A stretch of DNA of 64,000 bases from Gammaproteobacteria bacterium (GTDB taxonomy: Bacteria; Pseudomonadota; Gammaproteobacteria; Arenicellales; UBA868), in contig JAKUQS010000007.1 in assembly GCA_022451485.1 (NCBI GenBank), forward strand, positions 1 to 64,000. The letters run 5' to 3'. How positions within the stretch are numbered: position 1 is the stretch's first letter; each line of letters opens with the position of its first letter. The notes below the pieces were generated by a model. The model did no database searches and was not told the DNA's origin. It was given only the letters and a program-made list of their open reading frames with translations. A program made the position numbers and the translations under genes. This document shows, in pieces, positions 54,771 to 62,781 of the stretch.

Positions 54771-55687
54771 TCCCGGTTTCTTTCGTTAAGCCTGAACCCA
54801 ACACGCAACAGCCGCGCGATGTCGTCCAGTCGGTTGCTGCTGTGTTTCAACTCTGCCTGATAGGTGCCAATCAGTGCGCGCAAATCGTGCGCGACCTCCG
54901 CGTATTCGTGTTGCGACGCTTCCAACCGCTTCATCAGGGCGGCTGCAGCACGAATGATGTCCGCAAATTCCTCGCCGGCGCTTTCCGGGCCCAGTTGAAA
55001 CCGTGGCAATAACGTAGTGGTCGTGAGTTCCTCTATCCGGCTGATGATCTGTGCCTGGACATCGATCAGCCGCAAATAAAAATAGCCAAAAAACAGATAG
55101 GCCAAAATCGCGGTCATCGTGGTAGACAGTGCGGTCGACATGCCGTGTATCACAGCGTCCAAACTACCAACGTTCGCGGTCGCGCCAATCATGTCCGAGG
55201 CCCCTAGTAAAGCAATCGACAAGGACACGATCGTGCCGAAAACACCCGTCAGTATGAGAATGTTGTGAACAAATTTTGGCAAACTGATGCGGCTAGCTTC
55301 AGTGGCAACGAGCGTCGCGGCCAGCGCACCCTGGTTGATCGCGGCCCGTTGGCGCGACATATCCATCAAGGCGCGATACCGCTGGGCCACGAGCGCGCTC
55401 CTCCAAACGCCAGCTTCGCCATCCCGATCTGCACGAATATTCGCCTTCAGCGCTTCCACCGCCCGTTCCTCATCATCGTAACGCACAAACAACCGCACCA
55501 ACTGAGCCATCCCCGCTAAGAACAACACAACGATGCCGCCATTAATCGCGAGGCCAACGTGGGTCCGTTGGTTAGACCAATAGATAGCCCCGAGAAACTC
55601 GTGCTGCCAGGCCGCTATCAGGAGACCACAGATAGTCAGAATTCCCAGCTGAATTAGTGCTCGTTTTGCATGGCCACTCTCCGACAT
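54767..55687 (-). CDS. MotA/TolQ/ExbB-like proton-channel protein
   Basis: A protein of 306 residues with four hydrophobic helices (about residues 11-28, 45-69, 139-164 and 178-206) and a helical C-terminal tail of about 100 residues. The region NILILTGVFGTIVSLSIALLG followed by GMSTALSTTMTAILAYLFFGYFYLRL matches the MotA/TolQ/ExbB channel pattern: Gly-rich third helix, small polar Ser and Thr in the fourth. These proteins form pentamers around two MotB/ExbD-type subunits and use ion flow for force. The ATG at 55687 has AAGGAG eight bases upstream. It is the first gene of a run that goes on through the coiled-coil gene, mnmG, rsmG and parAB. Confidence 0.8.
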   Translation of the reverse strand: MSESGHAKRALIQLGILTICGLLIAAWQHEFLGAIYWSNQRTHVGLAINGGIVVLFLAGMAQLVRLFVRYDDEERAVEALKANIRADRDGEAGVWRSALVAQRYRALMDMSRQRAAINQGALAATLVATEASRISLPKFVHNILILTGVFGTIVSLSIALLGASDMIGATANVGSLDAVIHGMSTALSTTMTAILAYLFFGYFYLRLIDVQAQIISRIEELTTTTLLPRFQLGPESAGEEFADIIRAAAALMKRLEASQHEYAEVAHDLRALIGTYQAELKHSSNRLDDIARLLRVGFRLNERNRE

Positions 55688-55763
55688 CAAGCTCTCTCCT
55701 TAAGACACGTCACCTAGATTGTACGCTGCTACCCGCTTTCCATTTTGTTTACGACTGTTTGTA

Positions 55764-55791
55764 TTGCTTGTATATCCCTAAACTTTATAAT
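55764..55791 (+). promoter_or_regulatory. Sigma-70 promoter of the 73-residue small gene
   Basis: TTGCTT at 55764-55769 and a perfect TATAAT at 55786-55791 are separated by 16 bases, in an AT-rich stretch. The transcript would begin near 55798 and reach the start codon at 55832 after about 34 bases. Confidence 0.6.
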
Positions 55792-55831
55792 ATATATAAC
55801 TAAGAAGTACATAACAAAATGAGGCGACTCG

Positions 55832-56053
55832 ATGGGACGAAAAAGGAGACCGCCGCCACTGTGGTGGCTATTAGGTTATGTTGCACAATACCAGCCCCAA
55901 GCCCTGTTAGAGCAGTGTAATGCCATGGGGATTGACCCTGACACGCTCTATGCGGCGAGTGAAGCCGCTGCGTTGTCTTTACCCAGCCCCCTCTATCGCC
56001 GGTTATCCAAAGCCTGGGCCGTTCAACAAAGCCGTCAAAGGCGGGGGATTTAA
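55832..56053 (+). CDS. Small basic protein of unknown function
   Basis: A 73-residue protein, rich in Arg, Trp and Gln, with a basic start (MGRKRRPPPLWWLL) and end (RRLSKAWAVQQSRQRRGI) and a helical centre (YQPQALLEQCNAMGIDPDTLYAASEAAAL). I recognise no family. Evidence that it is real: a strong promoter with perfect -10, a GAGGCG ribosome binding site about 7 bases before the ATG, and codon-like composition throughout. The stop overlaps that of the convergent M20 gene in a shared TTAA. A DNA- or RNA-binding role is only a guess from the charge. Confidence 0.55.
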   Translation: MGRKRRPPPLWWLLGYVAQYQPQALLEQCNAMGIDPDTLYAASEAAALSLPSPLYRRLSKAWAVQQSRQRRGI

Positions 56054-57207
56054 CCTTCAATAAGACCCTCTTTGTAGTACATTAAATAATCTCTCCATAA
56101 CGCTTTATACAAGGAAACTGCGATCGGCAGATTGTCGACTACGCAATATTCATCCGTTTGGTGCGCCATGTGGGTTTCGCCGGGGCCTAAGATCACGGTG
56201 GGAGGGCCCCCAAAAGCAGGCTGTAACGCCGAGGCATCGGTAAAAAAAGGTAGTGCAGCAATGGTTGGGCGTTCTCCATCGCGGGCAGCACAGAGCGCAT
56301 AAATACGATCAATCCATGGATGATGTGGATCGGTCCACACGCCATCAAGGTCCACGAACGGCTCAATCTCCTCAATGTCTCCTTCGAGGTAAGCCACAAA
56401 ACCCTCTAGCAAACGATCGTGGCGAACGCCTGGAATGGTGCGGATATCGACCTCCATGACCGCATGGTCTGGCACAGAATTGACATTTTGTCCCGCGTGC
56501 AGATTACCAACGCTGAGCGAATTACCGCCAAGGTGGGGGTGGGGGGCCACATTGAAGCCAAAGTCCTCGAGCTTTTGGGTCGCGCGCGCCGCCTTGTAAA
56601 GGGCATTAACGCCCAATTCAGGCATTGAGCCATGGGCTGTCTTTCCCTTCGTTGTCATCCGCAACCACAAAGCGCCGCGATGCCCGATCTTTGGCCGATT
56701 ATAGGTCGGCTCTGCGATGATCATTGCGCCCACACGAACGGCCTTAGCCAGTTCCTGACCGAGCGGGAGAGACCCCTCGCAGCCAGTTTCCTCCCCAGCC
56801 GCCATAATCAGCAGCACGCCCGGGTCCGCTAAGAGCTCATCACCCAGATTCATCGCGGCAGCCACAAAGCTCGCGATTCCTGATTTCATATCGGTCGCGC
56901 CCCGCCCGTAGAGTTTATCCTCCACAATGTCTCCGCCGAACGGATCCACACTCCAATCAGTAAAGCCCAAGGGGACCGTGTCGATATGCCCTGCAAAACA
57001 CAACCGGGGGCTGTCATGGCTACCTCCCTTTCGCGCAACTACGCTGGTGCGGCCAGGCGCGAACTCATGATAAGTCACGTCAAACCCACCCTCTAACAGC
57101 AAATTACCTAAGAAGTGAGCGCACTTATCCTCACAGCCGCCGGGATTGACGCTCTGAATGCGAACCAATTCTTGACAGAGCGTTACGGGGTTAATCGCAT
57201 CCTTCAT
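56050..57207 (-). CDS. M20 family metallopeptidase, ArgE/DapE type
   Basis: A zinc deacylase of the ArgE/DapE/carboxypeptidase G2 family, 385 residues. Motifs: LCFAGHIDTVPLG with a His-x-Asp metal pair, GRGATDMKSGIASFVAA with the bridging Asp, MAAGEETGCEGS with the catalytic Glu pair, IIAEPTYNRPKIGHRGALWLRM, and ILGPGETHMAHQTDEYC with the last zinc His. It fits acetylornithine deacetylase but succinyl-diaminopimelate desuccinylase or a peptidase is possible. It starts 10 bases after mnmE, so the two share a transcript. Confidence 0.83.
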   Translation of the reverse strand: MKDAINPVTLCQELVRIQSVNPGGCEDKCAHFLGNLLLEGGFDVTYHEFAPGRTSVVARKGGSHDSPRLCFAGHIDTVPLGFTDWSVDPFGGDIVEDKLYGRGATDMKSGIASFVAAAMNLGDELLADPGVLLIMAAGEETGCEGSLPLGQELAKAVRVGAMIIAEPTYNRPKIGHRGALWLRMTTKGKTAHGSMPELGVNALYKAARATQKLEDFGFNVAPHPHLGGNSLSVGNLHAGQNVNSVPDHAVMEVDIRTIPGVRHDRLLEGFVAYLEGDIEEIEPFVDLDGVWTDPHHPWIDRIYALCAARDGERPTIAALPFFTDASALQPAFGGPPTVILGPGETHMAHQTDEYCVVDNLPIAVSLYKALWRDYLMYYKEGLIEG

Positions 57208-57217
57208 CGGCAGCCGC

Positions 57218-58564
57218 CTATTTCCCGATACAGAAACTGGAGAAAATACTCCCCAGCAACTCTTCTGTCGTCACCGCCCCGGTGATCTCTCCTAGACAGG
57301 ACTGCGCCAAACGAAGCGCTTCGGCAATCAGCTCGCCGTGTCCCTGTCGCGCATGTCTTTCGGCCTGCACCAAGTGCTCGCGAGCACGGATTATGGCCTG
57401 AATATGCCGCTGGCGCGCCATGATCGGCGGTTCAGCACCAACCTGATAGCCCGCGGCACGGGCGATACAGCCCTTAAGCGCGCCAAGGCCGGCCCCCGTC
57501 TTTGCTGACACCCTTACCGTCAGCGGCGATCCTTCTTCCAGCATGCCGCTGCTGTGTCCACTTAGATCACACTTGTTGCGAACCAAGATGTAGTCAAGAG
57601 ACGCGGTCCATTGATTTTCCAGGTCCCCGTTCGCACCTTCGACTTCGAGCGCATCATCAACCACCAGCAACGCCAGATCTGCTTCTTCGATCGCGCGGCG
57701 TGCACGCTTGACTCCCTCGGCTTCAAGCGCATTCTCAGCGTCACGAAGACCCGCCGTATCGACAAGCTCCACTTTCAAACCTTCTATCTCGGTCGAGACC
57801 GTTACTACATCACGCGTAGTTCCTGCGATATCGCTGACAATCACTCGATCTTCTGTCGACAACCGATTCAACAAACTAGATTTGCCTACATTGGGCCGCC
57901 CCGCCAGCACGACTCGAATACCGTTAGCCAGCAAGGCCCCTTGGCTCGCGCCCTCCTTTAAATCACTCAGCCATTGGCTTGCACTGCACACCCGTGCTTC
58001 CACAGCCCCCTCGGCCAAGAAATCGATTTCCTCCTCGGGGAAGTCTATCGCTGCTTCGATATAGACCCGAAGATCGGTTAAAACTACATTAAAAGCGTTT
58101 ATCTGCTCCGAAAACTCTCCTTTTAGGCTTCTAATAGCCGAACGGGCCGCCGCCACTGTCGCGCTATTAATTAGATCTGCTATCCCTTCCGCCTGTGCTA
58201 GATCAATTCGCCCGTTTAGAAAAGCGCGCTCGGAAAACTCTCCTGGCGCCGCCGGTCGAGCACCGGCATTCAGAATGCTCTGGAGCACCTCGCCCACCAG
58301 CACCGGGCCCCCGTGGCCATGTAGCTCCAAAACATCTTCTCCTGTGAATGAGCCTGGACCCGGAAAGAAGATGGCTAACCCTTCGTCAATCTGGTGTCCA
58401 TCGGAGCCGGCGAAAGACCGAAGGCTGGCCTGCCGCGGCATGGGTAATGGACCAATCACCTGACTGGCGATCGCGCCTGCGTTCGGGCCTGACACCCGGA
58501 CCACGCTGATTCCGCCAATCCCTTGCGGGGTGGCAATCGCCGCGATGGTGTCTTGGGTCTCCAC
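57218..58564 (-). CDS. mnmE: tRNA modification GTPase MnmE
   Basis: Partner of MnmG in wobble uridine modification. A 448-residue GTPase: N-terminal tetrahydrofolate-binding domain (TIAAIATPQGIGGISVVRVSGP), helical domain, G domain with GRPNVGKSSLLNRLS (P loop), the G2 region DIAGTTRDVV, DTAGL and NKCDL, and the C-terminal FCIGK with the redox Cys. Only mnmE's partner is on the far side of the coiled-coil genes. Upstream is yidC. Confidence 0.96.
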   Translation of the reverse strand: METQDTIAAIATPQGIGGISVVRVSGPNAGAIASQVIGPLPMPRQASLRSFAGSDGHQIDEGLAIFFPGPGSFTGEDVLELHGHGGPVLVGEVLQSILNAGARPAAPGEFSERAFLNGRIDLAQAEGIADLINSATVAAARSAIRSLKGEFSEQINAFNVVLTDLRVYIEAAIDFPEEEIDFLAEGAVEARVCSASQWLSDLKEGASQGALLANGIRVVLAGRPNVGKSSLLNRLSTEDRVIVSDIAGTTRDVVTVSTEIEGLKVELVDTAGLRDAENALEAEGVKRARRAIEEADLALLVVDDALEVEGANGDLENQWTASLDYILVRNKCDLSGHSSGMLEEGSPLTVRVSAKTGAGLGALKGCIARAAGYQVGAEPPIMARQRHIQAIIRAREHLVQAERHARQGHGELIAEALRLAQSCLGEITGAVTTEELLGSIFSSFCIGK

Positions 58565-58601
58565 CTAGTTGGCTTCGAGCCTTCTCTCTAGTAGTTAGCT
58601 A

Positions 58602-60302
58602 TTACGCAAATTTCCGCATTACAAACCATTGTTGGGCGATCGACAACAGATTGTTAACCAACCAGTACAAAACCAGGCCAGCGGGAAACCAGAGGAAAAA
58701 TAGAGTGAACACGATCGGCAGAATGCGCATGATATTGGCCTGCATCGGATCGACCGGGGCGGGGTTTAACAGTTGTTGCACAAACATTGATGCTCCCATC
58801 AAGATCGGCAAAACATAGTATGGATCTGGCGCAGAAAGATCATGAATCCACAGGGCCAACGGTGCCTGGCGCAGTTCGACACTTTCAAGCAACACCCAGT
58901 AAAGAGCGATAAACACCGGAATTTGAACTACGATCGGGAGACAACCACCAAGCGGGTTTATCTTGTCCTTCTTGTACATCTCCATCATGGCCTGTTGAAA
59001 CTTTTGCTTATCGTCGCCGTATCGCTCTTTGAGCGTTTTCATGCGCGGCCCTAACTTTTTCATTTTAGCCATCGACTTATAACTCGCGGCCGACAAGGGG
59101 AAAAAAACCAACTTCACTAGCGCCGTGAGAAGGACAATAGACAGGCCCCAGTTCACTACGACTCGCTGAATTTGTGTCAATAACCAAAACAGCGGGGCCG
59201 ACACGGGTGTTAACCAGCCGAAATCAACTGCCAACTCCAATTGTCGATCGGCCTCCACCAGCCGTTTGTTTTCCTTGGGGCCGACAAACATTCGCGCGGT
59301 CATCTCACCGCGCCGGCCAGCAGCCACCGACAGCGGTGCAAGGTGCTTGTAACCCATCGAATAGCGCGTTGTCGCGCCTGTCCCATTCACCAAAGAATAA
59401 AACTCATACTGGCTTTCCTTCTCTGCCAGCAGCGCACCAACAAAATAATGCTGGAGCATTGCTACCCAGCCAGAGGTCGTCTTTTGCACCAGTGGTTGCT
59501 CGCGCATATCATCGAACCCGATTTTCTTGTACTTCTCATCCGGCGTGTAGATAGCCCCACCGGTAAAGCTCGGGAGCCTCCCCAAACCTAAAAAGCTAGT
59601 GTTTTCATCATCACTTGTTTCGGTGCTCACAAACTGTGCGTATAAGTAGCCCCGCCATTCTTGATTGGTGTTGTTTTGCACCTCGTAACGCACATCAACG
59701 TAGTAGCTATCACGGTAAAATGTATAAACCTTTCGATAATGAACGCCGTCCTTCTCTATGTGGAGCGGGACCTCAATGCGGTCTTTTCCCTCGGCCAACA
59801 CATAGCGTTTATTCGTTGCGGTGTACTCAGAATGGTGGTTGGGAAGATCGCTCTGGCTCCCCAAGAGGCCATTCTGCACCCAGTAAAGGTCCGGGCCACT
59901 ATCTGTCAAAAGTCGAAAGGGCACATCCGGCGCCCCAAGCTTTTCTGGGTAAGTGATCAAATCAAGAACGCGAAGATCACCACCGTAGGTGTCTAATTCT
60001 GCTCGCAGCAGATCGGTTATCACCTCTACGCGTTGCCGCGTGTTGGCCGCAGGAGCGCGGTTAGCAAGCGTGGGGGTCGGTGCAGAAACATTGGCTTTCT
60101 CTGTTACCACCGGCGGCGCGCTTGGTACATCTGTTGCCTTTGCCGTTGTCTCTAAGGTCACCGCTTCGCCACCACGCGCTGTCTCTATCTGGGCAGATCG
60201 CTGGGGGTCGGCCGTTTCGGCCTCAAACATCAACCACTTCTGGTATAACAAAGTTAGCACCAGTACCAATGCGCCAACAAGAAAGAGCCTATGAAAATCC
60301 AT
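58602..60302 (-). CDS. yidC: Membrane protein insertase YidC
   Basis: Inserts and folds inner-membrane proteins with or without SecYEG. A 566-residue protein: N-terminal helix, large periplasmic beta domain (about residues 80-330), then five core helices (WGLSIVLLTALVKLVFFPLSAASYKSMAKMKKLGPRMKTLKERYGDD, then VQIPVFIALYWVLLESVELRQAP and PILMGASMFVQQLL). The hydrophilic groove Arg is in the VKLVFFPLS helix region. It follows yidD by 11 bases. Confidence 0.96.
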   Translation of the reverse strand: MDFHRLFLVGALVLVLTLLYQKWLMFEAETADPQRSAQIETARGGEAVTLETTAKATDVPSAPPVVTEKANVSAPTPTLANRAPAANTRQRVEVITDLLRAELDTYGGDLRVLDLITYPEKLGAPDVPFRLLTDSGPDLYWVQNGLLGSQSDLPNHHSEYTATNKRYVLAEGKDRIEVPLHIEKDGVHYRKVYTFYRDSYYVDVRYEVQNNTNQEWRGYLYAQFVSTETSDDENTSFLGLGRLPSFTGGAIYTPDEKYKKIGFDDMREQPLVQKTTSGWVAMLQHYFVGALLAEKESQYEFYSLVNGTGATTRYSMGYKHLAPLSVAAGRRGEMTARMFVGPKENKRLVEADRQLELAVDFGWLTPVSAPLFWLLTQIQRVVVNWGLSIVLLTALVKLVFFPLSAASYKSMAKMKKLGPRMKTLKERYGDDKQKFQQAMMEMYKKDKINPLGGCLPIVVQIPVFIALYWVLLESVELRQAPLALWIHDLSAPDPYYVLPILMGASMFVQQLLNPAPVDPMQANIMRILPIVFTLFFLWFPAGLVLYWLVNNLLSIAQQWFVMRKFA

Positions 60303-60313
60303 TTACTGACTCG

Positions 60314-60553
60314 TTAGGATTGCTTGATGGTGGGCTTTGGCCGTTCAGGCACAAGGTCCATACCGCCGTCGTGCCAAGGGTGACACCGCGCCACGCGCCT
60401 CACCGACAGCCAAAAGCCCCGCACAGCGCCATGTGTCTCGATCGCTTCGATCGAATAACTTGAACACGCTGGATAGAAGCGACAATGCGGACCCAACAGT
60501 GGGCTAATGCCATACTGATAACACCGAAGCAGAAAAACGAGCGCGCGTTTCAT
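60314..60553 (-). CDS. yidD: Membrane protein insertion efficiency factor YidD
   Basis: A 79-residue amphipathic protein that aids YidC. Family hallmark [35 protein letters not shown], with three Cys. Its ATG overlaps the rnpA stop by one base (TAATG). Confidence 0.93.
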   Translation of the reverse strand: MKRALVFLLRCYQYGISPLLGPHCRFYPACSSYSIEAIETHGAVRGFWLSVRRVARCHPWHDGGMDLVPERPKPTIKQS

Positions 60554-60921
60554 TAGTTCCCCATCAACCTCCAGCGCTGCTCTAGACTGTGACGAAGAGT
60601 TTTATTTGAAGCGCTGACCGCTTGCCTCCGCGCCATCACTAAAACATCGTTGCCCGCGATCTGGTTTTGCGCGGATCGAAAGGATTCACGAATCAATCGT
60701 TTGATGCGATTGCGATCAACCGCCCGTGCCGCGGTTCGCCGGGACACGGTTAGCCCCAACCGCCCATAACCTAACGCATTCGGCCTTACCACCAACCTAA
60801 AGTAGTCATCGCTTGACGCACGTTGGCGCAATAACCCACGGTAATCGCTCGCTTCGGTCAGTCGCTGAAGCGAGCTAAATCGCCGTCCGGAATTCGGCGC
60901 CGCCCGCTGCGGATTCGTCAA
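60553..60921 (-). CDS. rnpA: Ribonuclease P protein component
   Basis: The protein subunit of RNase P, which trims 5' ends of tRNA precursors. RNR motif [21 protein letters not shown] near residue 60-80, and the early [19 protein letters not shown]. Length 122. The start is TTG at 60921, overlapping the rpmH stop (TTGA); no other start suits. Gene order rpmH-rnpA-yidD-yidC is the classic origin cluster. Confidence 0.95.
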   Translation of the reverse strand: MTNPQRAAPNSGRRFSSLQRLTEASDYRGLLRQRASSDDYFRLVVRPNALGYGRLGLTVSRRTAARAVDRNRIKRLIRESFRSAQNQIAGNDVLVMARRQAVSASNKTLRHSLEQRWRLMGN

Positions 60922-61052
60922 GCTGTCAGCCGAGACCGGCCCTTGGCTCGCCTGGCGTTTATCACAGCACGCCCGCCGCGCGTTCGCATTCGCGCTCTAA
61001 ACCCGTGTGTTCGCTTGCGTTTTAGCTCGCTTGGCTGGAATGTTCGTTTCAT
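60918..61052 (-). CDS. rpmH: 50S ribosomal protein L34
   Basis: A 44-residue ribosomal protein. It opens [20 protein letters not shown] and closes [11 protein letters not shown], the full L34 pattern with all basic residues. The start is ATG at 61052; the TGA stop overlaps the TTG start of rnpA. It lies on the opposite strand from dnaA, 239 bases away. A promoter at 61095-61124 fits it. Confidence 0.97.
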   Translation of the reverse strand: MKRTFQPSELKRKRTHGFRARMRTRGGRAVINARRAKGRSRLTA

Positions 61053-61094
61053 AGCGTCGTATTTTTACTCGGTGGCCGCGGCGAAAGGGTCGCC

Positions 61095-61124
61095 AATCTA
61101 AACGCTCACACCCATTATTGTCAA
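61095..61124 (-). promoter_or_regulatory. Sigma-70 promoter of rpmH
   Basis: On the minus strand a perfect -35 TTGACA (61124-61119) is followed after 18 bases by TAGATT (61100-61095), a four-of-six -10. It lies about 40 bases before the rpmH start and would drive rpmH-rnpA-yidD-yidC. Confidence 0.5.
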
Positions 61125-61148
61125 TAAAACAAAGGCTTCCCTCAATAT

Positions 61149-61185
61149 TGTGGATAACTTCTAGATGTAATATTTCTGTGGATAA
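61149..61185. other. DnaA boxes upstream of dnaA (origin-side cluster)
   Basis: Two perfect DnaA boxes, TGTGGATAA at 61149-61157 and 61177-61185 (complement TTATCCACA), lie in the rpmH-dnaA spacer. They can bind DnaA for initiation or for control of dnaA. The spacing is 28 bases between starts. The rpmH-dnaA gap is the usual origin place in pseudomonad-type genomes. Confidence 0.75.
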
Positions 61186-61207
61186 CTAAGCTCGGTTCGT
61201 TTATAGT
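61179..61207 (+). promoter_or_regulatory. dnaA: Likely dnaA promoter, overlapping a DnaA box
   Basis: TGGATA (61179-61184) and TATAGT (61202-61207) with a 17-base spacer form a four-of-six -35 and a five-of-six -10. The -35 lies within the second DnaA box, so bound DnaA would block it, a known self-repression scheme. The transcript would start near 61214. Confidence 0.45.
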
Positions 61208-61290
61208 GGGTTGTTCTTTACGCGCCCTTGGCCACTATCAAAGCTTCGGGGGCTTAGCACCACACGCTTAACTGAAAGGGCCGCTGGACC

Positions 61291-62604
61291 GTGCAAGAAC
61301 CAATTTGGCCGCTTTGCTTAACTCGCCTCGAAAACGACTTGCCAATCCAGCAATTTAATACATGGATTCGGCCCCTGCAGGCGGTCGAAAAAGAAACCGG
61401 CCTAACCCTGTTGGCCCCAAACCGCTACGTTAGAGACACCGTCGAGCGCGATTATCTCGGCCAGATCGCAGGCCTTGCGAATAAGTTTAGGCATCAAGAT
61501 ATCGACATCTCTATCGACATCGGCAGCGACCGCCCACCTCGAGGCCCTGATAAAGCCGCCGCGACGCCGCGGCCCGTTCGGTTTGAAGGGCGCCTTAACC
61601 CCGCCTTTACCTTTGTCTCGCATGTGGCCGGAAAATCCAACCAACTTGCCCGGGCAGCAGCACAGCAAGTAGGAGAAAACCCTGGCCGAGCCTATAACCC
61701 GCTCTTTATCTACGGTGGTGTGGGGCTTGGAAAAACACATCTGATGCAAGCCGCTGGCAATGCCGTTGTTGAACGAGTCGCCGATGCCCGGGTGGTTTAC
61801 GTCCACTCGGAACGATTTGTGGCCGATATGGTGAAAGCGCTGCAACACAACGAAATTAACAACTTCAAGCGCTACTATCGCTCTCTAGATATGTTGTTAA
61901 TTGACGATATTCAGTTTTTTGCCGGAAAAAGCCACTCACAAGAGGAATTCTTCCATACTTTCAATACTTTACTTGATGGACAGCGACAGGTGATTATCAC
62001 CAGTGATCGGTTCCCCAGAGAAATTTCTGGGGTCCAGGAGCGGCTAATTTCTCGGTTCGGAAGCGGCCTTACCGTGCCGATCGACCCGCCGGAGCTTGAA
62101 ACGCGGGTTGCTATCTTGATCAAAAAAGCGCGCGCGCGGGAAGTATCACTGCCAGAAGACGTCGCTTTTTTTATTGCCGAACAAATCCGCTCCAACGTCC
62201 GCGAACTCGAGGGCGCGCTTCACCGGTTGGTGGCTAGCGCTAACTTTACGGGACGGACGATCGACGTTGATCTCGCGCGTGATGCTCTGCGCGATTTGTT
62301 GGACGCCCATCAACGACAAGTCAATATTCAGAATATTCAAAAGACCGTCGCAGACTATTTCAAGATGCGTGTATCCGACCTACATTCCCGAAAACGCAGC
62401 CGACAGATCGCTCGGCCTCGTCAGATGGCGATGGCCCTGGCCAAAGAGTTGACCTCAATGAGCTTACCCGAGATCGGTGACGCATTTGGTGGCAGAGATC
62501 ACACCACCGTTTTACATGCCCAGAGGAAAATTAAAGCCTTGTTGCAAACCGACCCAAAAATTAAGGAAGACCACCAAGCTCTATTGCGCCTGCTTCTGGG
62601 ATAA
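61291..62604 (+). CDS. dnaA: Chromosomal replication initiator protein DnaA
   Basis: Opens the origin for replication. The 437-residue protein has domain I ([25 protein letters not shown]), the short linker, AAA+ domain with [16 protein letters not shown] (Walker A), [12 protein letters not shown] (Walker B), the arginine finger region [13 protein letters not shown], and the C-terminal DNA-binding signature [40 protein letters not shown]. It starts with GTG at 61291, followed by dnaN after 177 bases. Confidence 0.97.
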   Translation: MQEPIWPLCLTRLENDLPIQQFNTWIRPLQAVEKETGLTLLAPNRYVRDTVERDYLGQIAGLANKFRHQDIDISIDIGSDRPPRGPDKAAATPRPVRFEGRLNPAFTFVSHVAGKSNQLARAAAQQVGENPGRAYNPLFIYGGVGLGKTHLMQAAGNAVVERVADARVVYVHSERFVADMVKALQHNEINNFKRYYRSLDMLLIDDIQFFAGKSHSQEEFFHTFNTLLDGQRQVIITSDRFPREISGVQERLISRFGSGLTVPIDPPELETRVAILIKKARAREVSLPEDVAFFIAEQIRSNVRELEGALHRLVASANFTGRTIDVDLARDALRDLLDAHQRQVNIQNIQKTVADYFKMRVSDLHSRKRSRQIARPRQMAMALAKELTSMSLPEIGDAFGGRDHTTVLHAQRKIKALLQTDPKIKEDHQALLRLLLG

Positions 62605-62606
62605 CC

Positions 62607-62747
62607 TGTGTATAACAATGGCCTTTCTCCTAAACCGATCAATAATCTTCAACTATCCACACCCTAATAACTAACGATCCACACCTTTTAAATAATGCCA
62701 ACCGTTTGTTATTTAATATAATTATCAATTTTACGCAGTTATCCACA
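62607..62747. other. AT-rich dnaA-dnaN spacer with DnaA boxes
   Basis: Contains a perfect TTATCCACA at 62739-62747, near matches CTATCCACA (62653-62661), CGATCCACA (62675-62683) and TGTGTATAA (62607-62615). Between them is an AT-rich run (about 62685-62735) that could be the unwinding element. The 177-base spacer may be part of oriC or may control dnaN. I cannot tell which of the two spacers, this or the one before dnaA, is the main origin. Confidence 0.6.
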
Positions 62748-62781
62748 GTTATAATAAGAATCATCTCATGAGACTAATAAC

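Noticed and set aside
52803-55687. Identity as the ZorAB pair of the Zorya defence system
   Set aside because: No zorC, zorD or zorE neighbours exist, the coil sits on the MotB-like rather than the MotA-like protein, and the C-terminal domain is not OmpA. I keep only the general ion-motor resemblance.
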